NCBI RefSeq assembly: GCF_019145235.1
Contig: NZ_JAHSTV010000001.1
Location: 62,001 to 126,000, forward strand
Direction: 5' to 3'
Source: Pseudomonas farris
GTDB taxonomy: Bacteria > Pseudomonadota > Gammaproteobacteria > Pseudomonadales > Pseudomonadaceae
Length of the DNA: 64,000 nucleotides
In this document: positions 11,516 through 21,395 of the stretch, in pieces
Layout of the letters: each line of letters begins with the position of its first letter
Position numbering within the stretch: the stretch's first letter is position 1
Made by a program: the position numbers and the translations under genes
The notes under the pieces: model-generated
Database searches by the model: none
The model's input: the letters and a program-made list of their open reading frames with translations, nothing else
Told to the model about the DNA's origin: nothing

Positions 11516-13975
11516 TCAACGGAACGTGCCCGGCGCCTTGAACAACAAAGGTCGGGGCCGGGCAGGACGACTTTGCAAACTATCCCAGGTAAACAGATGC
11601 GGGCGTTCAATCACATACCCTTGAGCGTAATCCACCCCGATCTCCAGCAATGCCTGCTCGATCTGAGGTGTTTCAACGAACTCGGCAATCGTGCGCTTAC
11701 CCATGACATGACCGATGTGATTGATCACTTCGACCATGGCGCGGTTAATCGGGTCGTCCAGCATATCCTTTACGAAACTCCCGTCGATCTTCAGGAAGTC
11801 TACAGGTAAATGTTTCAAATAAGCGAATGAGGACATACCGGCGCAAAAGTCATCCAGCGAAAAATGACAACCTAAGCCTTTGAGTTCATTGATAAATCTA
11901 ATTGCACTACCCAGATTTGCAATCGCGCTGGTTTCTGTAATTTCAAAACAAATCATTTCGGGCGGAATTGAATATGCAACAAACTGTTCACGAAGGAAGT
12001 CCAGAAACGCCTCATCGCCGATAGTAGTACCTGACAGATTTATCGCACACATGGCCAACGGCCCTTCGCGCTCTTCAGCGATGCACTGGGCAATGACTTT
12101 GAAAACGTTCTCCACTACCCAACGGTCAATCGACGTCATCAAACCGTAGCGCTCGGCGGCCGGTATGAAACTATCCGGCAGAATCATGCGCCCCGCTTCG
12201 TCATGCAGGCGCAGCAGGATTTCGATATGCCCGCGACCCTGCTCGTCAGCGCCAAGGGGCGCGATTTCCTGGGCGTACAGGCAGAAGCGGTCTTCTTCCA
12301 ACGCTACATGCAGGCGCTGCACCCAGGCCATCTCGCCAAAGCGCAGGGACAGCTCCGAATCGTCGGCGTGATAGACCTGAACCCGGTTGCGGCCCTTTTC
12401 CTTGGCCATATAACAAGCCATGTCAGCGGCACGCAGCGAAGCTTCGAGGGTAGTCGGGCTCTGGGCCACATGCACCAGCCCGATACTCACGGTGGTCACG
12501 AACGGCCGGCCTTTCCAGACAAAGTGCAGGTTCTGCACGGTCTGGCGCAGGACTTCGGCGATTTTCTCGGCCGCTTCCGGCGCACAGTTTTCCAACAGAA
12601 TGCCGAACTCATCGCCACCCAATCGGGCCAGGGTGTCGCCTTCGCGCAAACCTGATTGCAACAACGCACAGATATGCCGCAACAGTTCGTCGCCCGCGGC
12701 ATGACCGCAGGTGTCGTTGACCAGTTTGAATTGATCCAGATCGAGAAACATCAAGGCATGACGCCCCGTCTGGCGCGTCAGGTTATGCAGGGCCTGTTCG
12801 AGGCGATATTCGAATTCGCGGCGATTGGCCAGCCCGGTCAGGGCGTCATGGGTCGCCTGCCAGGACAGATTGGCGATGTATTGCCGCTCCTGAGTCATGT
12901 CGTGCAGCACCAGCACGGTGCCACTGACCTTGCCCGTATTGCGAATCGGCGCGCCGACCAGAGTGACCGACACCGTGCTGCCATCCAGACGCTGGATCAG
13001 TTTGGAATGCTCGCTGCCACCGCTGAGCTGACCGCTCAAAATGTGCTCGATCAAGGTAAAGCCGTCGGCCTGAGCGTTCTCGTCCAGCAGATTGAACAAC
13101 GCCGCCAATGGCAACCCCGCCGCCTGTTCGGCCTTCCAGTGAGTCAAGGCTTCGGCGGCCGGATTCATATAGGCAATCGCACCCTCGACATCCGTGGTGA
13201 TCACTCCATCGCCAATCGATTGCAGAGTGATCTGTGCCCGGTCTTTCTCCAACTGCAAGGCATCGGCGAAGGCATGGCGCTGCTTGAGCAGTTTATGAGT
13301 GCGCAGCAGGGCCAACACAATCAAACCCAGCGCAGTGGCGAGGTTCGTCACCAACAGCAGTCGGAGAATCACCCGCGAGCCTTCGCCCAAGGCGTCGCTG
13401 AACGCTTTGGCGGCAGGCGTCACGCCTTCGTTGATGGTAAAAATCTGGTCCTTCCAGCGCCTGATGTCGGCATCGGTGACCTGGCTATCGGCAATGCGCT
13501 GATGCATCTCCCGCGCGACGTCATCGAGTTGCACCAGGTACGCGTCACCGACCGTCCAGAGGTCGATGGCTTTTTCAAGGTAGCTGAAGTGCCGGAAATT
13601 GAGGTACAGCCAAATAACGCTGGAGACGTCGTCCGGGTGGTTGCCACCCTTGAGGATCGCGATCCGCGCCGCCTCGATATTCGGTGGCTGATGATCCAGC
13701 GCCAGACGCAATTCATGGCCACCCTGAGGTACCGCAATCGCGTTCTGGTATTTGAGAAAAATCGTTTCGTCGCGACTGTCGGCGTAGAGATTGAGGTAAT
13801 AGATGGCGTCTTTCTGGCCCTTGGACCACAGGCTCTCACCGCCGACGTAGCCGCGAACCGCCGAAAGAACGTAAAGGCTGACGCCTCCCAACAATGCCTG
13901 AAATAACACGACGGCGATAAAAGGCCAGACGATGCCCAACAACCGAGGGGTTCCGAGAGTCCTTTTTTGCTTCAT
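11516..13975 (-). CDS. rbdA: RbdA-like membrane PAS-GGDEF-EAL cyclic di-GMP enzyme
   Basis: Length 819 residues. A first membrane helix (residues ~12-40), a ~160-residue periplasmic sensor region, a second helix (~202-224), a PAS domain (~240-365), GGDEF (~370-535) with intact GGDEF at 453-457 and RxxD at 444-447, then EAL (~545-800). The EAL signature is EILLRL (585-590), and Asn646, Glu678, Asp708-Asp709, Lys729 and the late FVET and YAQGY motifs are present, so phosphodiesterase activity is plausible. In P. aeruginosa RbdA promotes biofilm dispersal. Its neighbourhood (ABC exporter, DsbA-like, trhO, bolA, fumC) matches the PA0861 region. Confidence 0.88.
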   Translation of the reverse strand: MKQKRTLGTPRLLGIVWPFIAVVLFQALLGGVSLYVLSAVRGYVGGESLWSKGQKDAIYYLNLYADSRDETIFLKYQNAIAVPQGGHELRLALDHQPPNIEAARIAILKGGNHPDDVSSVIWLYLNFRHFSYLEKAIDLWTVGDAYLVQLDDVAREMHQRIADSQVTDADIRRWKDQIFTINEGVTPAAKAFSDALGEGSRVILRLLLVTNLATALGLIVLALLRTHKLLKQRHAFADALQLEKDRAQITLQSIGDGVITTDVEGAIAYMNPAAEALTHWKAEQAAGLPLAALFNLLDENAQADGFTLIEHILSGQLSGGSEHSKLIQRLDGSTVSVTLVGAPIRNTGKVSGTVLVLHDMTQERQYIANLSWQATHDALTGLANRREFEYRLEQALHNLTRQTGRHALMFLDLDQFKLVNDTCGHAAGDELLRHICALLQSGLREGDTLARLGGDEFGILLENCAPEAAEKIAEVLRQTVQNLHFVWKGRPFVTTVSIGLVHVAQSPTTLEASLRAADMACYMAKEKGRNRVQVYHADDSELSLRFGEMAWVQRLHVALEEDRFCLYAQEIAPLGADEQGRGHIEILLRLHDEAGRMILPDSFIPAAERYGLMTSIDRWVVENVFKVIAQCIAEEREGPLAMCAINLSGTTIGDEAFLDFLREQFVAYSIPPEMICFEITETSAIANLGSAIRFINELKGLGCHFSLDDFCAGMSSFAYLKHLPVDFLKIDGSFVKDMLDDPINRAMVEVINHIGHVMGKRTIAEFVETPQIEQALLEIGVDYAQGYVIERPHLFTWDSLQSRPARPRPLLFKAPGTFR

Positions 13976-14211
13976 GAGGTCCCTTGTCTTAACACTGCTC
14001 TATCATCGTCCGGAGATAGTGCTACAGCTAGACTAGGGTGCGTTCGTGATCCCGGCAAGTAAGAACCGGTTGTCACTGGCAAGGAACAGCATTTCGATCC
14101 CTTTGCGATATACATATACCGCACGGTCTCTCTCTCATGTCGTTGTAATTGGCAGCCAGGCACCCGCGAAACTGCGGAAAACCGACCAATACGAGAAAGA
14201 GAAACCACACT

Positions 14212-17200
14212 ATGCAAAAACCACCTGTCACTGGCGCAACAAGCAACCCGGTCACGCCCCGTCCTACTGCCGCTCAGGTCGACCAAGGGCAGATTCGGGA
14301 TTATGAATTGTTGCTGTCTTTTATGCGCCTGAAGTCGACATCGCTGGCTGATTACAAGAACAAGCTTATGCAGCCTTGTTCCTTTTCCCCCCTGGATCAG
14401 GAAAACGAAAAGGGTCAAATCGCGTTGCAGCAGTTGCTCGAAGACTCCGACTATCAAGCCTTGTGCAAGACCAATAACGTGTCCCCGCGCAACCTGACTG
14501 TCACGTTGAAAGATGGCGCATATGTTTATGAAACATCAAATCTCGACGGTCAACACGAGACGGTACTGAACCTGACAGGGAACGCGAAATGGAAAAATCA
14601 TCAAACCCGAATCGAAAAGTCGGTCACGTTACTGGGTGGACATATCCGCCATGACCGACTCATTCCCTTCTTCGGCATGGCCACGTTTTACGGAATGACT
14701 CCATGGAGTCCGACACACGCCGAGCAGCACCAAGCGGCCATAGATACCCTGGAAGAAAAGATCGCAAGCTTTCAACTGGGGCTTGAAGAAGACTTCAACA
14801 TCCTGGATTTTCGACCTAGCCCTGTGAAGCACAGCCTCAAGTCATCCCTTGCTGGCCTGTCAGCTGCTGACATCCGTTCCCAAGTCGGATTGAAAAAAAC
14901 ACATTATGGGATCGCTGCCCGCGAACTCAAAACAATAATCCAAACTTATCTGTCCGATAAAACTTCGTCCCTCCTGGCTCTTCTGGCTCAAGACATACTT
15001 TCATCGGCCACGGTTGAACAGATTCGTGCTCAGCCAACCGTTTTTCTCAAGAAAATCCTCGAAAGCCCGGAAGCAGAAAAACTGGGGGCGTACCTGCTGT
15101 CCGCAATGGATTGGTACGGGGGCAAACCAGAAGAGGACTACTCGCCACGCATACGCACCAAGGTCGTCGCCAACGCACTTGAGATCTGGTTCCAGTCACC
15201 TCCCACCGACATTCCCGAACGAATCGCCGGTTACGATTTACAGGCTCGCTCAAACTGGGGGAAGAGCTACCCATCCATTAGGGGCGAGTTCGAAACCCAT
15301 CTGCTCACATCAATGCAGGCATCGTCGGAAAAAGAGGCCATTGTCATCGCCAGGCTGTTCCTTCGCCAATTTCCAGCCGAGTTCAGTGTCAGCCATATTC
15401 CGTCCGATCTGCCCTATAGGAGTTCTTTCGTCTGGGTAAACTTCGTGAATGGCGTGAACCTGATCAACGCAACCGACCCCGGAGCGTTGACCAGATTCAA
15501 TTTCGAGCAATTGACCAGGCTGCCCCTCGAGCGAACGGAGGGTGCATCGGCAGAACAGACGGAAATGATTGGCCTGGCGAGATTGCTTCCGACTCTGGAT
15601 TGGGCGGTAACACAGGGATTCATTCCGCAAAAACGACGAGAAGAGTTCACGCAACTTCATATAGAACGGGCGCAATCGGAACTGGATAAACACATCGCAA
15701 ACCTCAGTGAAGCGATCATTCAGCTCAACAAGGAACCGCCCAAACGATTGTCCATTGCGCAAGCGGCAGTAGAAACGACCTTGACGCCAAAAGTAATACG
15801 GTTCGGAGCCAAAGATAAACACTGGTATTGGAAAGAACATCTGTTGGCACGAAAAAGACACGAATATTCACGCGGGAAAGATACTCCGACTCTCCCAGGC
15901 AAAGGCTATGACTTCTATTCGGCAGCCGAAGTTGTGGCATCAGATAAGTTTGATGATGGCAAACCTTGGTACATTGCGAGAAACGATCACACCCTCACAA
16001 GACTTGAAATATCAATAGATGAGCATCGAAATATACGGAGCGAGGGTTTTTTTGGTTCGAATGGGCCAACCGGCACCTTGCCCGAGGTCAAGAAACAGTT
16101 TGACGAGAAATTCCTGAGCCACCTGCAATCACTGACAGCAGCCTACGCAACGCTGATCAACAATCTATTGGCGTCGCTGACATATTCTGATCGACAGACC
16201 CTGGAACTGGGCGAACTCAAAATTTATACCCTGAGGAAGCAAACGTTTCGTGTAGAAGCCAAACACGAAACGTCTGACAAGATTTTACCGCTGCGTGCCC
16301 GCAATGGCTTGCTGTTAGTAGCAACCTTTAACGGTCTTACCAGCACCATCGAACTGCTACCGAGGGCGGGAATTATACGTCGCATCGACAACCTTGCCCC
16401 AACCCTGTTCGGCGGAGTGCTCACCTACGAAAACTGGCCGATAGGCATGTACTCCAACTCCGTCGAGACTTTGAGCAATCAGACATTGCCTTTTGACTGG
16501 GACGCCCATGCCAACGGTGTAAAACCGAAAAGTCCAGTCAGGTGCGAGGCTATCATCGAACAACTGGATCATACATTCCTGGCACCATCGCGCGCCATCG
16601 ATGAACTCCCGATGTCAATCAACTCAAGTCGCTGTAAGGAAATCAGCAACTTCATCGCCACCCAATTACTGTTCCAAGACCCAAAAGTGCTTCGCGCTAC
16701 CGCCTATGGAGAGACGGAGTTTGAACGTGAGGCTGCCAGCCTGGACAAGACAAGAAAAACCATAAAGGCATTCGTACCTTTCTGGACAAATATTGAAGAT
16801 CTGGATTCCGGAGAACCGGAACGCATGGTGAATGGCGCATTCGGCATTTCAGTGGATCTGGTTCCGTTTGTCAGTCCCATCGGTAAATTTGCCGCTGGGT
16901 CATTGAGACTGATTATAAATCCCGGACGATTGGCTCTAAGGATGAGGCTGCCGATATTTTCATTAACGATCAAAGAGGCAACGATTCTGACTTTGCAAGC
17001 TCTGAACCCTGCCGATATGGCGGTCTCACTGGTCCAGATATTGGGATACAAGGGGCTGGGGCTGGTTCGATCTGGAATTTTCCGAATCAAGCAATTGGCG
17101 GGCAAAGCGGGTCACTATGATTTCACGCACAGTCTGCCGCAGATCAGCAACCCTGGCCGTTGGAAGCCGTTGGCGAGCGGCGATCAGTTAGCGACTATCA

Positions 17201-18942
17201 GAGGCATTGACGACGTACCGGTACGAAACCTGGCCTCCTCTGGCGAGGTCAACTATCGCCTGGTTGATCCGTTATCGTCCAAGCCCTACGGCCCTTTACT
17301 TCACTCCACATCAGGCGAACTTCTGCCAGGGCGATCCCACTACAGCCCCCTGAAAAGAGAAAACGGCCATGTGATGGTCGAGGTTGCTGAAAACACCCGT
17401 GTTCGAGAAATACTTGAAGTCGATGGCCGAACCACGCTGTTTCTCGATGATGTCCCTTACCGGCTGGATGGCAATACCCTACGTCGAGTTGACCTGATTG
17501 ATGACAGCGAAGCACTGAAACTTATTCCGTGCCGCCCGCGCCGCGCCCCCGGGGAAAATATCTGTATCAACAGTTATGTGACTGCAAATCCCGTTCCGAC
17601 ACCCCAACCTGACTCATTCGACGAAACTAAAGGCTACGCGCTGTGGTTTGGTGACCGGCTCTCCACGCCGACGGGCAGAATCGGGCACGAAGGTCAGTTT
17701 CTCACGCTCGATGGCGCGATCTACCGAGTTAGTGACAACGTGGGAAGACGCTTCGATGGCGACCTGAGAAGCCTGGGTTTCGCCCAAAGCCATCTGGTAC
17801 CGAGCAAGAACATCACCGCCACCATAGAGTTTCGCAAAGGCATTTACGCGCGTATTGAGATCCGTGGAACATATGAGGACACCAATGACCTGCATCGGGT
17901 CGGGGCCATTTTGGTGCCAAACATTGATGATACGGCCACCCATGTTTTCACCCGGGTCAACACCAACCAGTACTATCTGGCGACAGTACCCAAAGGAAAC
18001 AGTCTGAGCGGATCACTGACCTTCAAACGCTTGGCGAAAACAGAGATGGCTGACGGCACGCTCGGGGAGGAGCTGTTACGGGTATACACCGGCTCGCTGA
18101 ATGCCAACAACATCGCCCGCATCCACGGGATCGAGGCCGTCGAGCGCGCCATGAAAACCATGGAAGATATCGCCATTCCGATCGGTACCACGGCTACGCC
18201 GTCCGGCAACATGAAATGGTTGAAGGTGGACACCAGCCCCGGCGAGGCCTTGATGTTCGATCACTCGACCCGAATGATCGTCACTCAGCTACCGGAAGGG
18301 GCAACCACCTGGACACGCAGCAAGGAAGCACCGCAAGCCTTCCGGCAAAAAACAGCAGAAATTTTCGATACCCTGTTTCTGTCGCCCACCATCAACCCCA
18401 AAGACGCCAATGCCGCATTGCGGATCGACAAAACAATGCAGAAACTGCAAAGCCTGTTGCCCATACACGAGCGTCCGTTCAATGCCAGAAATATTGCCTT
18501 CGCCGAAGTGACGCCGGTCTCGGGACATCGAGAAATCTACGTCAGTGTTTCCGGCGCTCAGGGCAGCACCACCCGTTTGCCGCTGTTTCGACATCTGGGT
18601 GCCAATCATGTCCGAATCGGCGATACAACGTACATCAACATCGATTTCAATCAGGCTTTCCCGAGAACCGCCCTCAAAGTCACGGCCGAGGGCAAGATAT
18701 TGGCCGTCCCCCTCACTATCAAGGATATCGGCAACTACAAACCGGCTCAGACGAACAGGCCCACCTTGCTGGACAGTGAAAGCAAACTGATCAGCGTGAT
18801 TCGGGAGAAATATCCGGACCCGAAGGAAATCCGCTCCGTCGACATGGCGACGACGATGCGTCCCTGCGGGTCGTGCTCGGTGGTGATGAAACAGTTCGGC
18901 CATGAGGGTGCCGAAAGCTCGCTTCAGGTGCTCTGGAACTAA
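14212..18942 (+). CDS. Giant toxin-like protein with C-terminal deaminase domain
   Basis: A 1576-residue protein starting at ATG 14212 (MQKPPVTGATSNP); the in-frame ATG at 14149 lacks a ribosome site. There is no signal peptide. Residues ~1-860 are soluble and alpha-rich, ~873-955 are strongly hydrophobic, and ~1000-1450 contain repeated beta-type DG..YR segments. This layout resembles the large dermonecrotic or insecticidal-type toxins of fluorescent pseudomonads. The last ~60 residues carry D1521-S-E1523, then P1551-C-G-S-C1555 and VMKQF, the zinc and catalytic motifs of toxin-type nucleotide or nucleic-acid deaminases. Base composition is clearly more AT-rich than its neighbours, suggesting transfer. 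No immunity gene is adjacent: the next gene converges one base away. Deaminase activity and target are inferred. Confidence 0.8.
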   Translation: MQKPPVTGATSNPVTPRPTAAQVDQGQIRDYELLLSFMRLKSTSLADYKNKLMQPCSFSPLDQENEKGQIALQQLLEDSDYQALCKTNNVSPRNLTVTLKDGAYVYETSNLDGQHETVLNLTGNAKWKNHQTRIEKSVTLLGGHIRHDRLIPFFGMATFYGMTPWSPTHAEQHQAAIDTLEEKIASFQLGLEEDFNILDFRPSPVKHSLKSSLAGLSAADIRSQVGLKKTHYGIAARELKTIIQTYLSDKTSSLLALLAQDILSSATVEQIRAQPTVFLKKILESPEAEKLGAYLLSAMDWYGGKPEEDYSPRIRTKVVANALEIWFQSPPTDIPERIAGYDLQARSNWGKSYPSIRGEFETHLLTSMQASSEKEAIVIARLFLRQFPAEFSVSHIPSDLPYRSSFVWVNFVNGVNLINATDPGALTRFNFEQLTRLPLERTEGASAEQTEMIGLARLLPTLDWAVTQGFIPQKRREEFTQLHIERAQSELDKHIANLSEAIIQLNKEPPKRLSIAQAAVETTLTPKVIRFGAKDKHWYWKEHLLARKRHEYSRGKDTPTLPGKGYDFYSAAEVVASDKFDDGKPWYIARNDHTLTRLEISIDEHRNIRSEGFFGSNGPTGTLPEVKKQFDEKFLSHLQSLTAAYATLINNLLASLTYSDRQTLELGELKIYTLRKQTFRVEAKHETSDKILPLRARNGLLLVATFNGLTSTIELLPRAGIIRRIDNLAPTLFGGVLTYENWPIGMYSNSVETLSNQTLPFDWDAHANGVKPKSPVRCEAIIEQLDHTFLAPSRAIDELPMSINSSRCKEISNFIATQLLFQDPKVLRATAYGETEFEREAASLDKTRKTIKAFVPFWTNIEDLDSGEPERMVNGAFGISVDLVPFVSPIGKFAAGSLRLIINPGRLALRMRLPIFSLTIKEATILTLQALNPADMAVSLVQILGYKGLGLVRSGIFRIKQLAGKAGHYDFTHSLPQISNPGRWKPLASGDQLATIRGIDDVPVRNLASSGEVNYRLVDPLSSKPYGPLLHSTSGELLPGRSHYSPLKRENGHVMVEVAENTRVREILEVDGRTTLFLDDVPYRLDGNTLRRVDLIDDSEALKLIPCRPRRAPGENICINSYVTANPVPTPQPDSFDETKGYALWFGDRLSTPTGRIGHEGQFLTLDGAIYRVSDNVGRRFDGDLRSLGFAQSHLVPSKNITATIEFRKGIYARIEIRGTYEDTNDLHRVGAILVPNIDDTATHVFTRVNTNQYYLATVPKGNSLSGSLTFKRLAKTEMADGTLGEELLRVYTGSLNANNIARIHGIEAVERAMKTMEDIAIPIGTTATPSGNMKWLKVDTSPGEALMFDHSTRMIVTQLPEGATTWTRSKEAPQAFRQKTAEIFDTLFLSPTINPKDANAALRIDKTMQKLQSLLPIHERPFNARNIAFAEVTPVSGHREIYVSVSGAQGSTTRLPLFRHLGANHVRIGDTTYINIDFNQAFPRTALKVTAEGKILAVPLTIKDIGNYKPAQTNRPTLLDSESKLISVIREKYPDPKEIRSVDMATTMRPCGSCSVVMKQFGHEGAESSLQVLWN

Positions 18943-18943
18943 C

Positions 18944-20761
18944 TTACATTTTCTGCAAATGCCCATAAAGCTTGGCGTACAACCCACCATCGGCAATCAA
19001 TTGCTGATGGTCGCCATCCTCGGCAACTTGCCCACCATCGAACACCAGCACCCGGTCGGCCTGCTTCACGGCCGATAACCGGTGCGCAATGATCAGCGTG
19101 GTGCGGTTGCTCAAGAACCGCGCCAGTGCCTGGTGCAGGTTGTATTCGGTGGCCGCGTCCAGGGCGGACGTGGCCTCGTCGAGGATGACCACTTTGGGTT
19201 CGGCCAACACCATCCGCGCAATCGCCAGTCGTTGACGCTGCCCGCCGGATAAACGCACACCGGAGCGCCCGACAATACTGTCCAGGCCGTTGGGCAATTC
19301 ACGCACCGTGTTGTGCAGTTGAGCAATTTCCAATGCCTGCCAGCAGGCTTCGTCGCTGCGTTCGCGGCCCATGGTCAGGTTGGCCCGCACGGTATCGTTG
19401 AACAGTGCCGGATGCTGCAAGACCACGGCGACATTTTCGCGCACGGTTTCCAGGCCAATCTCTTGCTGAGTCGAACCACCGAAACGGATGGTGCCGGCCA
19501 GCGGCGTGTACAAGCCCAGCAGCAACTGCACCAGGGTGCTTTTCCCTCCCCCGCTGGCGCCGACAATCGCAACCTTTTCACCAGGAGCAATCGACAGGTT
19601 CATTTGGTTCAACACCAACTCGTCGCCGTAGCCGAAACTCAACCCCTGAACTTCGATGCCCACCGTGTCGCGCCCCTGGAACGGGTCGACACTGCCGGTG
19701 TATTGCGGCTCATCAGCACGGGCCAGCAACTCGTTGATCCGCGACAGCGCACCGCCAGCGGCGTAAAAGGCGTACTGCAAGTTGAGCAGTTGTTCTACCG
19801 GACCGATCATGAACCACAGGTAGCTGAACACGGCCAGCATCTGGCCGATGGACAGGTCGGAAAACAGCACAGTGAGCATGGCCGCGGCACGGAAAATATC
19901 GATGCCGAACTGGAACAGCAAGCCGCTGGCACGGTTCGATGCATCGGTTTTCCATTGCGAGTTCACTGCGTAATCGCGCACTTCACGCGCTCGCTGGCCC
20001 AGCCGACCGAGGAAAAAGCCCTGTCGATTACCGGCGCGCACTTCCTGGATGGCATCCAGCGTTTCGGTCAAGGCCTGGGTGAAGCGCGAGGTGCTGTCGT
20101 TCTCGAGTTTCTTCAGGTGTTTGACCCGCTTGCCCAACTGCACCGTGGCATAGATCACCAACGGGTTGAACAGCAGGATCAGCAGCGCGAGTTTCCAGTG
20201 CATCCACATCAGGATGGAGGCGGTGCCCACCAGCGTCAGCATGGCCACGAGGAAACGACTGAGGGTTTCGCCGACGAATTTGTCCAGCGTGTCCAGGTCG
20301 GTCACCAGGTGCGTAGTCACCGTGCCGCTGCCCAGGCTTTCGTATTCCCCCAGCGAAATACGCTTGAGCCGCTCGATCAACCGCACCCGGATCCGATACA
20401 CGATGTCTTTGGCCAGCGCCGCAAACAATTTCGCCTGCACAACGTTGAACAACAACGCCGCACAGCGCAGTGCCAGAGTCACCAGCAGCATCAGGCCAAT
20501 GTAACCCGCGGCTTTCTGCCAGACGTCAGGCAGCGCGAGGTTCATGATTTTCAGCGCGGCGTCGCCGTGGCCCAGCAGCACTTCGTCGACCAGCAACGGC
20601 AACAGCAAGGGGATCGGCACGCTGCACAGCGTTGCCAATACCGCGACGCCGTTGGCAATCCACAGGGATTTTTTATGGTGAAGGGCCAGGCGACGGATTT
20701 CTGCCCAGCTCAGACGGTCGACACGTGCAGGGGCTGGAACGTCGTCGGGCAGGTCATGCAC
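18944..20761 (-). CDS. ABC exporter, fused membrane and ATPase domains
   Basis: Half-size ABC exporter of 605 residues from GTG 20761, chosen because GGAG sits about ten bases ahead; an in-frame ATG at 20806 lies inside the preceding gene. Six membrane helices (~40-320) are followed by the ATPase: Walker A GASGGGKST, signature LSGGQRQRLAIA, Walker B VVILDEATSALD and switch histidine IIAHRLS. It overlaps the DsbA-like gene by eight bases, so the two are translationally coupled. The substrate is not predictable. The pair matches the PA0860-PA0859 arrangement. Confidence 0.92.
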   Translation of the reverse strand: MHDLPDDVPAPARVDRLSWAEIRRLALHHKKSLWIANGVAVLATLCSVPIPLLLPLLVDEVLLGHGDAALKIMNLALPDVWQKAAGYIGLMLLVTLALRCAALLFNVVQAKLFAALAKDIVYRIRVRLIERLKRISLGEYESLGSGTVTTHLVTDLDTLDKFVGETLSRFLVAMLTLVGTASILMWMHWKLALLILLFNPLVIYATVQLGKRVKHLKKLENDSTSRFTQALTETLDAIQEVRAGNRQGFFLGRLGQRAREVRDYAVNSQWKTDASNRASGLLFQFGIDIFRAAAMLTVLFSDLSIGQMLAVFSYLWFMIGPVEQLLNLQYAFYAAGGALSRINELLARADEPQYTGSVDPFQGRDTVGIEVQGLSFGYGDELVLNQMNLSIAPGEKVAIVGASGGGKSTLVQLLLGLYTPLAGTIRFGGSTQQEIGLETVRENVAVVLQHPALFNDTVRANLTMGRERSDEACWQALEIAQLHNTVRELPNGLDSIVGRSGVRLSGGQRQRLAIARMVLAEPKVVILDEATSALDAATEYNLHQALARFLSNRTTLIIAHRLSAVKQADRVLVFDGGQVAEDGDHQQLIADGGLYAKLYGHLQKM

Positions 20762-21392
20762 AGGCAGCGCGCTCCAGCCAGCGGCCGAGCAACGGTGACA
20801 ACACACTCAAAGGTTGATACCCATTGGTCAGCAACGCCAATTGACCATCACGCTCTGCCAGCAAAGTCGGGAAACCGGCAATGCCCAGGTCCTGGACCCA
20901 GGTGAAATCGGCAGCGGTGGCTGCGTGCTGATCGGCACGGTCGAAGGCGGCGGCGAACTCGATGCGCGGTAAACCGGCCTGCTCTGCCAGCTCCACCAAC
21001 ACACTGGCGTGGGTAACGTCGCGACCTTCGGCGTAGAACGCATGCTGGATCAACCCGAGCAGTTTCCACGCACAATCCGGTGCCAGGCTGCGCGCCGTCA
21101 CCAGCGCCCGACACGCAGGCTCGGTGTCGTAGACGAATCCATCGGACAGCGCGCCTTCAAACTTGAACGGTTGGCCGGTGGCCTCGTGGACCGCCTGCCA
21201 GTGCTCAAGAATGTAGCGCCGGGTGGTCGGCTCCAGCGCTGAGCCGCTGCCGGTGCGCAAACCGCCGACGACCAGATGCACGTCCACCCCCGCTGCCTGC
21301 GCCTGCTCGACCAGCGCATTGGCGACTGGTGCAAAACCCCAGCACCAGGAACACATCGGGTCCATCACATAGAGCAGGCGACGTGCAGACAT
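20754..21392 (-). CDS. DsbA-family thioredoxin-fold protein (cytoplasmic)
   Basis: A 212-residue DsbA/FrnE-like protein with CSWC at residues 14-17 (MDPMCSWCWGF) and the cis-proline GFPTLL near the C-terminus. It has no signal peptide, so unlike periplasmic DsbA it should act in the cytoplasm, possibly as a thiol-disulfide or glutathione-linked oxidoreductase. It sits between trhO (three bases upstream) and the ABC exporter (eight-base overlap) on the same strand, so the three probably form an operon. Confidence 0.9.
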   Translation of the reverse strand: MSARRLLYVMDPMCSWCWGFAPVANALVEQAQAAGVDVHLVVGGLRTGSGSALEPTTRRYILEHWQAVHEATGQPFKFEGALSDGFVYDTEPACRALVTARSLAPDCAWKLLGLIQHAFYAEGRDVTHASVLVELAEQAGLPRIEFAAAFDRADQHAATAADFTWVQDLGIAGFPTLLAERDGQLALLTNGYQPLSVLSPLLGRWLERAACA

Positions 21393-21395
21393 GGT

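Noticed and set aside
14149..14211. Upstream start for the toxin at ATG 14149
   Set aside because: No ribosome site and the extra 21 residues are basic and unstructured; ATG 14212 has a purine-rich GAGAAAGAGAAACC ahead.
18880..18942. Immunity gene overlapping or following the toxin
   Set aside because: The next base region is the convergent ABC exporter stop; no ORF with a credible start fits in the gap on either strand.
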